DNA of 64,000 bases from Terricaulis sp. (GCA_024707365.1 JANPZV010000004.1:235253-299252); one strand, 5' to 3'; shown: positions 10,000 to 19,775, counted from the stretch's first letter. A program made the numbers and translations. The notes: a model not told the origin generated them from the letters alone.

Positions 10000-10872
10000 A
10001 TGCCCGCACGCATCGTTTCGGTGATCAACATGAAGGGCGGCGTGGGCAAATCCACGACGACCGTTTCGCTTGCCGAAACATTGGCGCATCACCAGCGCCG
10101 CCGCGTGCTGGTGATCGATCTCGATCCGCAAACCAACGCCTCGATCATGGCCGCCGGCCCCGAGCGCTGGAACGCGATGCGCGAGGCCGAGCGCACGCTC
10201 GATTTCTATTTCGAGAGCTATATCGTTCAGCAGAAGGCCAAGCCCTTCAAAAGCCTGATCGATACGAAAGTCAGCGATCTTAAGGGCAAGCCGGATGTGG
10301 CGCTTTGCGCCTCTGCGCCCGAATTCCGCATCGTTGAGCGCGATATGATCGAAAGCTTCGTCAAGCGCGGTTTCCAGATCGATCAGATCCAGAAATGGAT
10401 TCTTGAGCGTTTCGCCAATGGCCTCAAAAACGTCGTCAACGATTACGATTACATCCTGATCGATTGCCCGCCCGGCATTTCGCTGTTCGCAGAAGCCGCG
10501 CTGATCGCCGCCGATTGCATCCTGGCGCCCTCGATCCCCGATTACGTTTCGCGGCTTGGCCTCATCACCTTCCGCAAGCGCGCGCTGCGCCTCATCAATG
10601 AGCGCCGGGGCGGGCCTTCCCAGCTCTTCGTGCTGGCCACCAAGTATGATGACGGCTTCTCGCTGCATCGCTCAGAAGCGCAGCTTTTGAAAGATAATCT
10701 CGGCGAGGCGATGTTTGACGTGCGCATTCCGCAGCATGTCGATATCGCCAAGGCGGCTGAATGGTCCGAAACGCCGCGCACCTTCGAGCAGAAATACGGG
10801 GCGATGGCTCCGATCGTGAAAAAGCTTGGCGAAGAATTCCAAGCCAAGGTGGAGCTCGCGCCCGCTCTATGA
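10000..10872 (+). CDS. ParA-family ATPase, orphan (not chromosomal ParA)
   Basis: 290-residue ATPase with a deviant Walker A motif (MKGGVGKSTTTVSLAE), Walker A' region LVIDLDPQTNAS and Walker B YILIDCPPG, as in plasmid and cargo partition ATPases. A roughly 50-residue insert after the first Asp motif (DFYFESYIVQQKAKPFKS) is longer than in chromosomal ParA. No parB gene or parS-like repeats lie nearby. The stop overlaps the ATG of a small alpha-helical partner gene (ATGA), which points to a two-protein positioning module for an unknown cargo. Confidence 0.85.
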   Translation: MPARIVSVINMKGGVGKSTTTVSLAETLAHHQRRRVLVIDLDPQTNASIMAAGPERWNAMREAERTLDFYFESYIVQQKAKPFKSLIDTKVSDLKGKPDVALCASAPEFRIVERDMIESFVKRGFQIDQIQKWILERFANGLKNVVNDYDYILIDCPPGISLFAEAALIAADCILAPSIPDYVSRLGLITFRKRALRLINERRGGPSQLFVLATKYDDGFSLHRSEAQLLKDNLGEAMFDVRIPQHVDIAKAAEWSETPRTFEQKYGAMAPIVKKLGEEFQAKVELAPAL

Positions 10873-11321
10873 GCCTCAACAAAACGCTCGATCGCCTGTT
10901 CGATGAAATTCGCCGCGAGGCGAAGCGGAACCCTGCGTTCGCCGATCGGCTGGATGCGGTGTTGCGCGGCCATGAAAGCCGGCGCGATGTGCCCGATGAG
11001 GTGATGGCTGAGCTTGCGGCGGAAGAGCCTCCGGCGCTCACCGAGCCGAAGGCCCCCTCGAAGCCGAAAGCCAAAGCGCCGCCAGCGCCGCAAGAGACGC
11101 CGCCGATCAACCCCGCGGGCCTCTTCAAGCGCGAGGGCGAGGATGCGCTGACAGAGGCGCTTGCTTCGCTCAATCTCGCCGCGCTCCAGGCGCTGGTGGG
11201 CGAGCATAATCTCGATCCGTCCGGCGTCACCGGCGCCATGGATGGGGCCGAGCTCATCGCCCATATCGTCGCCCAGGCGAAAAAACGCGCCGAGCGCGAC
11301 GAGAAGATGTTCGACTATTGA
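10869..11321 (+). CDS. Hypothetical partner protein coupled to ParA-like ATPase
   Basis: 150-residue protein I do not recognise. Residues 1-55 look helical and charged, then comes an Ala/Pro/Lys-rich linker (about 60-85), then a helical C-terminal domain (ALTEALASLNLAALQALVGE ... AHIVAQAKKRAERD). The ATG at 10869 overlaps the ParA stop as ATGA; a longer open frame exists upstream but would read into parA. By position it may be the cargo adaptor or ATPase activator of the ParA protein; that is inference from gene order only. Confidence 0.7.
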   Translation: MSLNKTLDRLFDEIRREAKRNPAFADRLDAVLRGHESRRDVPDEVMAELAAEEPPALTEPKAPSKPKAKAPPAPQETPPINPAGLFKREGEDALTEALASLNLAALQALVGEHNLDPSGVTGAMDGAELIAHIVAQAKKRAERDEKMFDY

Positions 11322-11411
11322 ACAGGCGCGCCCGCGCGCGGCGTTTTAACCGGGCAAACGTCCAGATTACCCCGTTGCGCGCGGGCCGGAATGGCTCATA
11401 AAACCCGGGCC

Positions 11412-13408
11412 ATGTTTGATAAAATCCTGATCGCCAATCGCGGCGAGGTCGCCGTCCGCATCATCCGCACCGCCCGCCGCATGGGCATCAAGACGGTGGT
11501 GGTGTTCTCCGAAGCCGATCGCGACAGCCTCGCGGTCGATATGGCCGATGAGAGCGTGTTCATCGGGCCGGCGCCGGCGTCGGAGAGCTATCTCGTCATC
11601 GATAAGATCGTGGCCGCCGCGCGCGAAACCGGCGCGCAAGCGATCCACCCTGGCTTTGGCTTCCTTTCGGAGAAGGCCGAATTCGCCGATCGGCTCTTGG
11701 CCGAAAAGATCACCTTCATCGGCCCCAATCCCGGCGCGATCCGCGCCATGGGCGATAAGATCGAATCCAAGAAGGCCGCGCAGGCGGCGGGCGTGTCCTG
11801 CGTGCCGGGTTTCATCGGTGAGATCGAAGGCGTTGCGCATGCGGTGCAGATCTCCGAGGAGATCGGCTATCCGGTGATGATCAAGGCCAGCGCCGGCGGC
11901 GGCGGCAAAGGCATTCGCGTTGCGTTCAACCGCAAGGACGTGGAAGAGGGTTTCCCCGCCGTGCGCGCTGAGGCCAAAGGCGCCTTCGGCGATGATCGCA
12001 TTTTCATCGAAAAATTCGTCACCGCCCCGCGCCACATCGAAATCCAGGTGCTGGGCGATAAGCACGGCAATGTGGTGCATCTGTTTGAGCGCGAATGCTC
12101 GATCCAGCGCCGCAATCAGAAAGTGATCGAAGAAGCGCCGTCTCCGTTGCTGGATGAAAAAACCCGCAACGCCATGGGCGAGCAGGCGGTCGCGTTGGCC
12201 AAGGCGGTTTCCTACGATAGCGCCGGCACCGTCGAGTTCGTGGCGTCCGGCGCCGATAAGAGCTTTTACTTCCTCGAGATGAACACGCGCCTTCAAGTCG
12301 AGCATCCGGTGACGGAAGAGATCACCGGGCTTGATCTGGTTGAGCAGATGATCCGCTCCGCCGCGGGCGAGAAGCTCAACTTCAAGCAGAAGGATCTCAA
12401 GATCAAAGGCTGGGCGATCGAAAGCCGCATCTATGCCGAAGATCCTTATCGCAATTTTCTGCCCTCGATCGGCCGGCTGCGCGCGTATCGCCCGCCCGCG
12501 GAAGGCGAATTTGGCGACATCACCATCCGCAACGAAACCGGCGTGCGCGAGGGCGATGAGATCTCGATGTTCTACGATCCGATGATCGCCAAGCTTGTCA
12601 CGCACGGGCCCGATCGCTTGAGCGCGATCGATGCGCAAGCGGCTGCGCTCGATCAATTCCTGATCGATGGCATCGCCGATAACATCCCGTTCCTTGGCGC
12701 GGTGATGGAGGAAAAGGATTTCCGCAAGGGCGGCTTCACCACCGCCTACATCAAGGAAAAATTTCCCGAAGGCTTTACCGGGGCCGCCGCTACCGAAGCG
12801 CAGAAAAAGCTCTTGATTGCGGTGGCGGGCTTTGCCCGCGCCTTCACCGCCAAGCGCGCCGCGCAAACCAGCGGGCAAATGGCCCAAAGCGGTGATCGCC
12901 GCGATTGGGTCGTGATCCTCGATAAGAGCCATCACGACGTTGAGATCGATCTCGACGAAAAGGGTGCGGCTGTTCTGATCGATTTCAAGAAATATCGCCT
13001 GGATACGCTGGCGCGCCCCCGCGCGCGCGCGTGATCGAAGGCCAGTTCGATGGCGTTCCGTTCGCCGTGAAGATCAAGTCCGCCCCCGAGGGCTATACGC
13101 TGCGCCATCGCGGCGTCTCGGCGGTGGCCATTGTGGCGAGCCCGCGCGCGGCTGAACTCTACAAGAAGATCCCCGAAAAGCAGAAGGCGGATACCTCCAA
13201 GCTGATCGTTTCGCCCATGCCGGGGCTGGTGATCTCGATCGACGCCAAGCCGGGCCAGGAGGTCAAATCCGGCGAGGGCGTGGCCGTGGTCGAAGCCATG
13301 AAGATGCAAAACATCATCCGGGCCGAGCGCGACGGGGTTATCGCCAAGGTCAATGTCGCCGCCGGGGCGAGCGTGGCGGCCGATGAGGTGATGATCGAGC
13401 TCGCTTGA
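11412..13408 (+). CDS. pccA: Propionyl-CoA carboxylase alpha (biotin) subunit, frameshifted in this sequence
   Basis: Biotin carboxylase subunit that carboxylates biotin for propionyl-CoA carboxylation. The ATG at 11412 gives the classic start MFDKILIANRGEVAVRI; an ATG at 11391 is also possible. ATP-grasp motifs KASAGGGGKGIRV and FLEMNTRLQVEHPVTE are intact. The frame ends at a TGA at 13032, while the C-terminal part (EGQFDGVPFAV ... biotinyl site VVEAMKMQN) continues in the -1 frame from 13031. Summed length (about 665) equals a whole PccA. The break lies in CCCCC followed by an alternating GC run at 13016-13031; removing one GC unit restores the frame. Its beta partner may be the carboxylase gene at 37.9 kb. 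Confidence 0.9.
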
Positions 13409-13540
13409 GGGGCGATCGCCTAACCGAAACGAAAAATCGACCGCTAACCGCCGCGCGTGCGCGAATAATCTTGCGCATGCGTCAAGGCGTGCTCTCATGA
13501 GGTAACCCCCGCTGCGGGGGATTCCTCGGGGGAGGCTCCT

Positions 13541-13919
13541 ATGATTGTACGTTGGTTGATTGCCGGCTTTTTGCTTTGGCTGGCTGTGACGCTCGCATTC
13601 CGCTTTGTTGGTCACAGCGTGTTCACACCAGGCCCGGATGGCGTGTCTTGGCTGTTTATGATCCTGCCGATCATTTTCCTGGGCGTCACCTATGGGCTCT
13701 TGAAGCTGCTGAAGGTCGCGCCGAGCGATCGGGTCCGAAGCGGCCTCGATCTTTGCGGTGCCGGGGCTTTTGATCGGCATCTATCAGATCAATTCCTACA
13801 ACGTGATTTTTCCCAATCTTGATGCGTCGCTGGCGCCGCAATTTGCTTCGCTCATGTTCGCTTGCTATGCGGCCGTGATCATCGCGGGCATCGTCACGTC
13901 GCATTTGAGAAGCATCTAA
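13541..13919 (+). CDS. DUF5367-like small membrane protein, frameshifted
   Basis: About 125 residues with four hydrophobic segments, similar to DUF5367 proteins of unknown function. The first frame reads MIVRWLIAGFLLWLAVTLAF and continues to KLLKVAPSDR. It then loses coherence near 13730, where GGG has probably one G too many. In the +1 frame the protein continues as SEAASIFAVPGLLIGIYQIN and ends with IIAGIVTSHLRSI at a TAA at 13917. A small GC hairpin (CCCCCGCTGCGGGGG) sits just upstream of the start. Confidence 0.6.
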
Positions 13920-13941
13920 AGTGTTTGGCGGGCGCGCATTC

Positions 13942-15546
13942 ATGTCTGTGCGGGCGCGCCCGCCGAGCAACGCCAATCAAAATTTGCAGACCATGCTGCG
14001 GGTCTGGACGCTGCAGACGGCGGTGCTCGCCTCTGCGGCGCTGCTTGTGTTTTGGGGCTTTTACGCGCTCGACTTTCTGGCGCTGCCGGAAGCGGAGCGC
14101 TCGGGCGCGGGCCCGATTGGCGAGTATTTCGCCTATGACCCAGACGGGCTGAGTGACGCGATCGCCTCGCTGGCGGCGGTGAACGCCGCAATATTCGGCA
14201 TCGTCATTACCGTTGTGTCGATCATCGTGCAGCTCTCGTCCGAGCGCTATACGGGCGTGGCGCGCATGTTCCTGCGCGATCGCATCAATCTGCAGGTGGC
14301 CGCTTATTACGTGGTCGCCTGCGTTGTCAGCGTCTGGCTTTCCACCACGTTGCGGTCGGCCTACGTGCCCGAAGCCACGCTCACGGCCATGCTCTCGGTG
14401 ACGACAGGCGGCATCGTCGTCATGGCGCCGTACTTTGGCTACGTGTTCTGGTTTCTGGAGCCGCAGAACATCATCGCCCGCATCCGCCGTGAAGCGGTGC
14501 GCGCCGCAGAGCACGGCGCGGCGGGCGAGGGCGATGCGGCGTGCGCGATTGCTCAAGGCGAAGCGCTGTTCGCGCTCAAGGAATTGACCGACATCGCCAA
14601 CAATTCGATCTCCGGCCGCGATAAAATCATCGCCAGCGCCGCCGTCGATGCGCTCAAGGATGTCGCGCTCGGCTGCATCACGCTCAAGCCGCAGGCGAGC
14701 CCGCATTGGTTCAAGATCGGCCCGAAAATACGGCTTAATCCCGATTTCGTGGCGATGGATCCAGAATCGCTCGCCGATCTCGAAGCGCGACGCACGTGGC
14801 TTGAATGGCAAGTCATGCGCCAGTTTCTCGGCGTCTATAATGACGCGCTGGGCTCGATGCGCGATATCTGCAACCTGATCGCGATCGATACGCGCTATAT
14901 CGGCGAAGCTGCGGTGAAGGCCGGCGATGATGAGCTGATCACGCTCGTGCTGCGCTACATGAATTCGTACCTGCGCTCCACGCTCAACGCCAAGGATGTG
15001 CGCACCGCCTACAATGTGCTCAATCAATATCGCAAATTGGTGGAAGCGTTGCTCATGGAGGGGCGCCACAGTGCGGCGCTCGAAGCGGTAAGACACATCA
15101 AATATTACGGCCTCATCGGCTATGATATGCACCTCAATTTCGTCACCGAGACGGTGGCGTTTGATCTTGCGGCGATCGCGCAATTGGCCAGCGAGGTGTC
15201 ATCGCCCGTCGAAAGCCTGATGCTGCAGGAATTCTTGGAGCTCGATCGGCCGACCAATAGCCGGGCCCGCGAAAAGGCGCTCGTGGGCGCGCGCAAGGCG
15301 CAAGTGAAGCTTGCTGTCTATTATCTCAGCGCCGGGCAGGAGGCGCGGGCGCGCGCCATTGCCGCGGATATGCGCGAAGAGCCGGCCGATCGCATCGACA
15401 GCATCCGTGCGCAGCTGGAATCGGTCGAAACCAAGGATTTCTGGGAAATCATCGATCGCGGCCGCAATCTCGAATATATGCCGCCCGAACAGCGCGCGCT
15501 GTTGCCGCGATTCTTTGCGCTGCTGGATGAGCCGCAGGCGCGCTGA
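13942..15546 (+). CDS. DUF2254 family membrane protein
   Basis: 534-residue predicted inner-membrane protein of the DUF2254 family, whose function is unknown. The first ~170 residues hold four hydrophobic helices, including FGIVITVVSIIVQLSSERYT and the family-typical VARMFLRDR. A large soluble domain follows, with DIANNSISGRDKI and ALGSMRDICNLIA. I prefer the ATG at 13942 to the GTG at 13921. It converges on the pectinacetylesterase-like gene with almost no gap. Confidence 0.85.
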   Translation: MSVRARPPSNANQNLQTMLRVWTLQTAVLASAALLVFWGFYALDFLALPEAERSGAGPIGEYFAYDPDGLSDAIASLAAVNAAIFGIVITVVSIIVQLSSERYTGVARMFLRDRINLQVAAYYVVACVVSVWLSTTLRSAYVPEATLTAMLSVTTGGIVVMAPYFGYVFWFLEPQNIIARIRREAVRAAEHGAAGEGDAACAIAQGEALFALKELTDIANNSISGRDKIIASAAVDALKDVALGCITLKPQASPHWFKIGPKIRLNPDFVAMDPESLADLEARRTWLEWQVMRQFLGVYNDALGSMRDICNLIAIDTRYIGEAAVKAGDDELITLVLRYMNSYLRSTLNAKDVRTAYNVLNQYRKLVEALLMEGRHSAALEAVRHIKYYGLIGYDMHLNFVTETVAFDLAAIAQLASEVSSPVESLMLQEFLELDRPTNSRAREKALVGARKAQVKLAVYYLSAGQEARARAIAADMREEPADRIDSIRAQLESVETKDFWEIIDRGRNLEYMPPEQRALLPRFFALLDEPQAR

Positions 15547-15549
15547 GCG

Positions 15550-16696
15550 CTAAAATGGGCAATAGACCCGCTGGTTCACGCAGCGCTCGCATGATGTGTT
15601 CTCCGGCCGGGTCATTCAGCAGCGCGGCAAACCAGGTGTGGAACGGAACGCCCCCGCTGCGCTCGGAGTAAAACAGCGGCGACCGCAGGATCGTGTGCGT
15701 GCTGCCGGCGGCGAGATAAGAACGGAAGTTCGGCGCAGCTTCCTGCCTGCGCGTGAGATCACGCGCCATTTTTTGCGTCCAGGCGCGGCAGGCGTTGTGC
15801 GCGCCCATGAGCGCGTAAAAGCTCGATTGGGTGATGTCGTGCGCTGTAGTGTATTGGGCGAAGCGGTCGCGCCGATAGTGGGCTGCTAAAATCGCGACGA
15901 CATCGTCATCAGCCGTGTGATCGGCGTTCGCGCCAAACACGCGCGCTGGCAATTGGAAATTCCAATTGGCGTTGCGCTGCTCCGCGTATTCAGGGGCGGT
16001 CACGCCTTGGCCTGCGTCGCCAAGCATCACGGCGCGGCCGTTTGGGAACGCCTCGCGGATCGCGGCGTAGTGCGTGGCTGCGCCATAAGCGCCGGCGCTT
16101 GAGCCCGTCACCAGCAACGCTTCTGGATCGCCGAAATTTTCGCGCATCCAGGCAAGGATCACCGCGAAATTGTCCGCCCCGCGATGCTCGATCGCATAGG
16201 GCTTGCCGTTGTCGGGATCGATATAATGTGCGGTGTTTGAGCCTGAATGGATGTCCCCCGTGCAATACGGCACAAACACGATGCTCCAATCGCGCAGCGG
16301 GTTGCGCTCATCGTTCAGATTGAACATGCCGCCAATGCGCGCTGGGTTGTCGCCCGGCAGCAGCTCAGCTTTGTAGAAGCCGTCGCCTTCACGCGTATTG
16401 GCCGCAAGGCGCGGCACAGAGCAGGTCACGTCATCCCAGCAGGCGCCGCCGCCATCGAAGAAAACCGCGAGCCGATTGCTTTCTCCGCGCCGCGCCCAGA
16501 ACCGGAACGCGGGATCAGCGCCTGGCGCGCCCGAACATGTCGGCGCCACAAGCGCGCCATCGATCATGGTCGGCTGCGGGGTGATCTCCACCCAGCCGCT
16601 CGGCGTGGCTGAGAGCGGCGCTGTGGGCTCAGGTTCCTTGCCCGCGGCGGAACACCCCGCCAACGCCAGAATTGCAATCACCAACCAATGCTTCAT
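15550..16696 (-). CDS. Pectinacetylesterase-family lipoprotein hydrolase, frameshifted near the 3' end
   Basis: About 380 residues. The ATG at 16696 gives a lipoprotein signal (MKHWLVIAILALAGCSAAG, Cys15). The hydrolase core has the oxyanion segment VFFDGGGACWDD, the nucleophile in TGSSAGAYGAATHYA and a likely catalytic His in GSTHTILRSP. Such proteins resemble plant pectinacetylesterases, but bacterial substrates are mostly unknown. The open frame runs on into the neighbouring gene; shifting one base near 15610 gives a sensible Cys-containing end (CERCVNQRVYCPF) with a stop at 15550, so an indel in the CCCGGCCGG stretch is likely. Confidence 0.75.
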
Positions 16697-16752
16697 CGCC
16701 GCCTCTCTGGCGCGATGTTGCGCCATAGGCTTGGCGTCATCATGGCGGGTGC

Positions 16753-16780
16753 AAAAAAAGCCCCTCCCTTGCGGGAGGGG
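16753..16780 (-). terminator. Rho-independent terminator
   Basis: On the minus strand an 8-bp GC stem (CCCCTCCC / GGGAGGGG) is followed by CTTTTTTT. It lies just after the small membrane protein gene that ends at 16795. Confidence 0.8.
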
Positions 16781-16794
16781 TGGGGCCGTCGCCT

Positions 16795-17187
16795 TTATGC
16801 GGCGAGGCGTCTTTTCTGCGCCCCGTAGTCGACGATGGCCAGCGCCAGGAAGGCAAAGCCCACCGAACCGAGAATAATCAGCGGTGCGAACATGCCGCCC
16901 TCGAAAGGCGGCGCCTCGCAGGCGATCACCGCGCCTGTCACGCCCGCGCCGAGCGCCAGCAGGATGACGCCTTTGCCCAGGCTTGAGCGCGCGCGATCGC
17001 CTTCGCTCACCATTTGCTCGCTCAATTTCTCCACCAAAGTGGGATCAAGCGCTTCCCCGCGCGCCATGGCTTGGGAGAGCAAGTGGTGGGCTGAGCGCTT
17101 GGTGCGCTCCTTCAGCATGATCGGCCCGATGATCACCGCGCCCAAGAAGGTAAAAAACACCAGCGGCACAAGCACGGAACTATCCAT
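16795..17187 (-). CDS. Small membrane protein, function unknown (DUF6249-like)
   Basis: 130-residue protein with an N-terminal membrane helix (VLVPLVFFTFLGAVIIGPIM), a charged middle (KERTKRSAHHLLSQAMARGE; LVEKLSEQMVSEGDRAR) and two further helices (GVILLALGAGVTGAVIA; APLIILGSVGFAFLALAIV). The layout resembles small DUF6249-type envelope proteins. It stands alone between divergent or convergent genes and has a strong terminator. No function can be assigned. Confidence 0.7.
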   Translation of the reverse strand: MDSSVLVPLVFFTFLGAVIIGPIMLKERTKRSAHHLLSQAMARGEALDPTLVEKLSEQMVSEGDRARSSLGKGVILLALGAGVTGAVIACEAPPFEGGMFAPLIILGSVGFAFLALAIVDYGAQKRRLAA

Positions 17188-17336
17188 TTAGCACTCCCAT
17201 CGTCCTTCGCGGGCGTTCGCCCCGTTGCCTAAGAGGATGCGGAGGCGCGTGAATTTGGACGCAGCGCGGCGCAGAATTTTGCCGTCTCGGAAGCGGGCGC
17301 TGGAGCGGAAGCTAAGCTTGGGCTAAGGAGCGCTCA

Positions 17337-17648
17337 ATGCGATTGCTTATATCAGCCGCCGGAATGCTCGCGGCGCTCACACTGGCCTTCCCCGCGGCGG
17401 CGCAGGACGGCCGCCGCGCCCAGGCCATCTATGAGGCGCAATGCGCCGCGTGCCACCCGCGCGGCGCCCAAGCGCCGGTGGGCGATCTCGCCAGGCGCAC
17501 GCCGCGCGATTACGCCGGCTTCGCGCGCATGGTGCGCAGCGGCGAGGGGCCAACCGGGGAAATGCCGGCCTTTACGCAAGATATGGTCAGTGACGCAGAT
17601 TTGCGCGCGCTGCATGCCTACATCGTACGCCGCAGCGGCCAGCGCTAA
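17337..17648 (+). CDS. Small periplasmic class I cytochrome c
   Basis: 103 residues: a signal peptide ([23 protein letters not shown]) followed by a mini cytochrome c domain with the haem motif CAACH and a distal axial Met in [10 protein letters not shown]. Electron donor and acceptor are unknown. The TAA overlaps the stop of convergent lipB (CTAA), so there is no room for a terminator between them. Confidence 0.88.
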   Translation: MRLLISAAGMLAALTLAFPAAAQDGRRAQAIYEAQCAACHPRGAQAPVGDLARRTPRDYAGFARMVRSGEGPTGEMPAFTQDMVSDADLRALHAYIVRRSGQR

Positions 17649-18325
17649 AGCGGGGGCGCTGCGTTCTCGGTCGCGCCGAAAACCTCCTCAAAGGCCGCAC
17701 GCAGGGCTGCGTCCGCATCCGCCATCGTCACCGGCAAGCCAAGGTCAACCAGGCTCGTCACGCCAAATTCCGGCGCGGAGATGCCGCACGGCGTAATCCC
17801 CGAAAAATGCTCCAGCTCCGGCTCCACGTTGAAGGCGATGCCGTGGAAGCTCACCCATTTGCGCAGGCGCACGCCAATGGCGGCGATCTTATCCTCGCGC
17901 GCCCAGCCGGGGCCTTTGCGCGCCACCCAAACCCCGACGCGCCCCGCGCGCACCTCGCCTTTCACGTTAAAGCGCTCCAGCGCGGCGATGATCCAGCGCT
18001 CCAGATCGGCGACAAAGCGGGTGACGTCGCGCCCGCGCGTGCGCAGGTCGAGCATGAGGTACGCTACCCGCTGGCCCGGCCCGTGATAGGTGAATTGCCC
18101 GCCGCGCCCGGTTTTGAACACGGGAAAGCGCCCAGGGCTGAGCAGATCGCTCTGCTTGGCCGACACCCCGGCCGTATAGAGCGGCGGGTGCTCCAGCAGC
18201 CAGACAAGCTCTCCGGCCTCGCCCGCCGCGATCGCCGCCGCGCGCGCCTCCATGGCCGCCACAGCCGCCTCGTAGGCGGTTTGCCCGGGCGAGACGGCCC
18301 AGCCGATCGATTGATGCGCGTTCAC
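17645..18325 (-). CDS. lipB: Octanoyl-ACP:protein octanoyltransferase
   Basis: 226-residue LipB, which moves octanoyl from ACP to the lipoyl domains of 2-oxoacid dehydrogenases and the glycine cleavage system. Seen motifs: [39 protein letters not shown], a lysine-bearing [20 protein letters not shown] and the catalytic Cys in GITPCGI. Length is typical. lipA is not in this window. It is divergent from a FliN-like gene 53 bases away. Confidence 0.95.
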   Translation of the reverse strand: MNAHQSIGWAVSPGQTAYEAAVAAMEARAAAIAAGEAGELVWLLEHPPLYTAGVSAKQSDLLSPGRFPVFKTGRGGQFTYHGPGQRVAYLMLDLRTRGRDVTRFVADLERWIIAALERFNVKGEVRAGRVGVWVARKGPGWAREDKIAAIGVRLRKWVSFHGIAFNVEPELEHFSGITPCGISAPEFGVTSLVDLGLPVTMADADAALRAAFEEVFGATENAAPPL

Positions 18326-18378
18326 GCCCTCGCAACCCTTTCCGGTTCGACTAGAGCAGAATCAGATGGGGCCGTCAG

Positions 18379-18636
18379 GTGTCGGATAAAAGCCAAGTTC
18401 AGCGTGTCAGTGTCGAGCTCTCGGTGCTTTTGGGCCGCAGCCAGATGCCGATGCAGCAATTGTTGCGCATGGGCCGGGGGCGCGGTCATCCCGCTCGACA
18501 CCAAAGAGGGCGATCAGCTGTGGATTTTGGCCGCCGGCCACCCGGTTGCGCGGGGGAGATCACCATCCAGGGCGACCGCCTCTGCATCACGGTAACAGAG
18601 GCCGCTGACGTCCACGAATTTCACGCTGCGGCCTAA
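18379..18636 (+). CDS. FliN/FliM-type motor switch domain protein, two compensating frameshifts
   Basis: The GTG-started frame begins MSDKSQVQRVSVELSVLLGR and SQMPMQQLLRMGRG, then moves to the next frame for VIPLDTKEGDQLWILAAGH, then returns for EITIQGDRLCITVTEAAD to the stop. Together this is one SpoA/FliN C-terminal domain of about 85 residues. Both breaks are G5 runs (18476-18480 and 18552-18556); one G too many in the first and one too few in the second restores a single frame. FliN is part of the C-ring of the flagellar switch, but no other flagellar gene is nearby. Confidence 0.75.
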   Translation: MSDKSQVQRVSVELSVLLGRSQMPMQQLLRMGRGRGHPARHQRGRSAVDFGRRPPGCAGEITIQGDRLCITVTEAADVHEFHAAA

Positions 18637-18690
18637 GCCGCAAACCAAGGCTTGTTCGTAGCTGTGCGGTCTGCTACGGCCACGCCCCAC

Positions 18691-18775
18691 GCGCTCGTGG
18701 CGGAACTGGTAGACGCACTACCTTGAGGTGGTAGCGAGTAACATCGTGGAGGTTCGAGTCCTCTCGAGCGCACCA
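18691..18775 (+). tRNA. tRNA-Leu(GAG)
   Basis: 85-nt cloverleaf: acceptor GCGCTCG pairs with CGAGCGC, then A and an encoded CCA. The D-arm has the Leu-type TGGTAGACGC. The anticodon stem CTACC/GGTAG encloses the loop TTGAGGT (anticodon GAG). A variable arm and a T-arm with GGTTCGAGTCC follow. The long variable arm fits a class II leucine tRNA. Confidence 0.95.
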
Positions 18776-18877
18776 TGGCCTTCTTCAATGTGGCCATGAA
18801 ATTTTTTAGGCCTGATCCGAGCCGGCGCGCCGCCAGTCCGCCGTTTCACAGGTTAAGCCGTTTGCCGGCGTTTGATC

Positions 18878-19756
18878 TCAGCCGTGAAAGGCGAAGGCGG
18901 GGGCGCCGCGCACGCCGGGCTCCACCTCAAAAAGAGCGCCGGCCAGGGGCTCGTCTTCGCGCCCGATGGCGGCGCTCGTCACAAACATCCGGTCCAAGGC
19001 CGGGCCTGCAAACACGCAAGAGGTGATTTGCGAGGCCGGCATGGCGATGGCGCGTTCCAGCCGCCCGCGCTGGTCGAACCGGCTGATGCGCGCCCCGCCC
19101 CAATGGGCGACCCAGAGCCCGCCTTCGGCGTCCATCGTCATGCCGTCCGGCGCGCCCCAATCTGGCGCTTCAAAGCGGATGAACACGCGCTTGTTGGAAA
19201 TGGCGCCGTCATCGCTGAGATCGAATGCATAGATCGTCCGGGCGCCGCTATCGGTATGATAGAGGGTGGCGCCGTCAGGGCTGAAGGCAGGGCCGTTGGC
19301 GACGGCGTAGCCGTCGTCAACGCGCTGGCAGGCGCGATCATGGTCGAGCCGATAAAGCGCGCCGGAGATCTGCGCCTCGGCGTCATCCATGGAGCCGGCC
19401 CAGATGCGGCCAAAGCGATCGGCTTTGGCGTCGTTGAGCCGATTGCCGCTGCGCTCTGGCTCAGGCGCGTGGACATGCGAGACGGTGAGCGGCTCAAGCG
19501 TGAGCTCGGCGAAGCCGCTTTTGAGCCCCGCAATAAAGCCGGGCTTATGCGCGCGCGGGATCAGCCAGCATATTGGCTCAGCCATCGCCCAGCTCTGCTT
19601 TGCGCCGTCTTCGAGCCGATAGCGGTGCAGCATCTGGCCCTTGATATCGACAAAATAGACGCAGCCATCGCGCGCGTCCCACACCGGGCCTTCACCGAGT
19701 TGCGCGCGCGGGCTCCAGACTGCAACAGGATCAACTGCACCAGGATCAAAAGACAT
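18878..19756 (-). CDS. SMP-30/gluconolactonase-family sugar lactonase
   Basis: 292-residue six-bladed propeller lactonase. Start at ATG 19756 (MSFDPGAVDPVAVWSPRAQL); the open frame upstream has no family similarity and overlaps the neighbour. Typical elements: LGEGPVWDARDGCVYFVDIK with the metal-binding Glu, RLNDAKADRFGRIWAGSMD, VANGPAFSPDGATLYHTDS and PDGMTMDAEGGLWVAHWGG. It lies 20 bases after the sugar 1-dehydrogenase gene, so the pair probably oxidises an aldose to its lactone and opens it; galactose or arabinose are guesses from the neighbour. A decayed partial copy of this gene lies at 23461-23625. Confidence 0.9.
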   Translation of the reverse strand: MSFDPGAVDPVAVWSPRAQLGEGPVWDARDGCVYFVDIKGQMLHRYRLEDGAKQSWAMAEPICWLIPRAHKPGFIAGLKSGFAELTLEPLTVSHVHAPEPERSGNRLNDAKADRFGRIWAGSMDDAEAQISGALYRLDHDRACQRVDDGYAVANGPAFSPDGATLYHTDSGARTIYAFDLSDDGAISNKRVFIRFEAPDWGAPDGMTMDAEGGLWVAHWGGARISRFDQRGRLERAIAMPASQITSCVFAGPALDRMFVTSAAIGREDEPLAGALFEVEPGVRGAPAFAFHG

Positions 19757-19775
19757 CAATGCAAGCCCAAGCACG

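Noticed and set aside
11367..12935. 522-codon minus-strand frame opposite pccA
   Set aside because: Shadow of the third-position GC bias; the plus strand carries intact ATP-grasp motifs.
13031..13408. A separate biotin-carrier protein gene coupled to a biotin carboxylase
   Set aside because: The two parts together equal one PccA in length and order, and the junction is a GC run with a minimal fix; a frameshift is simpler.
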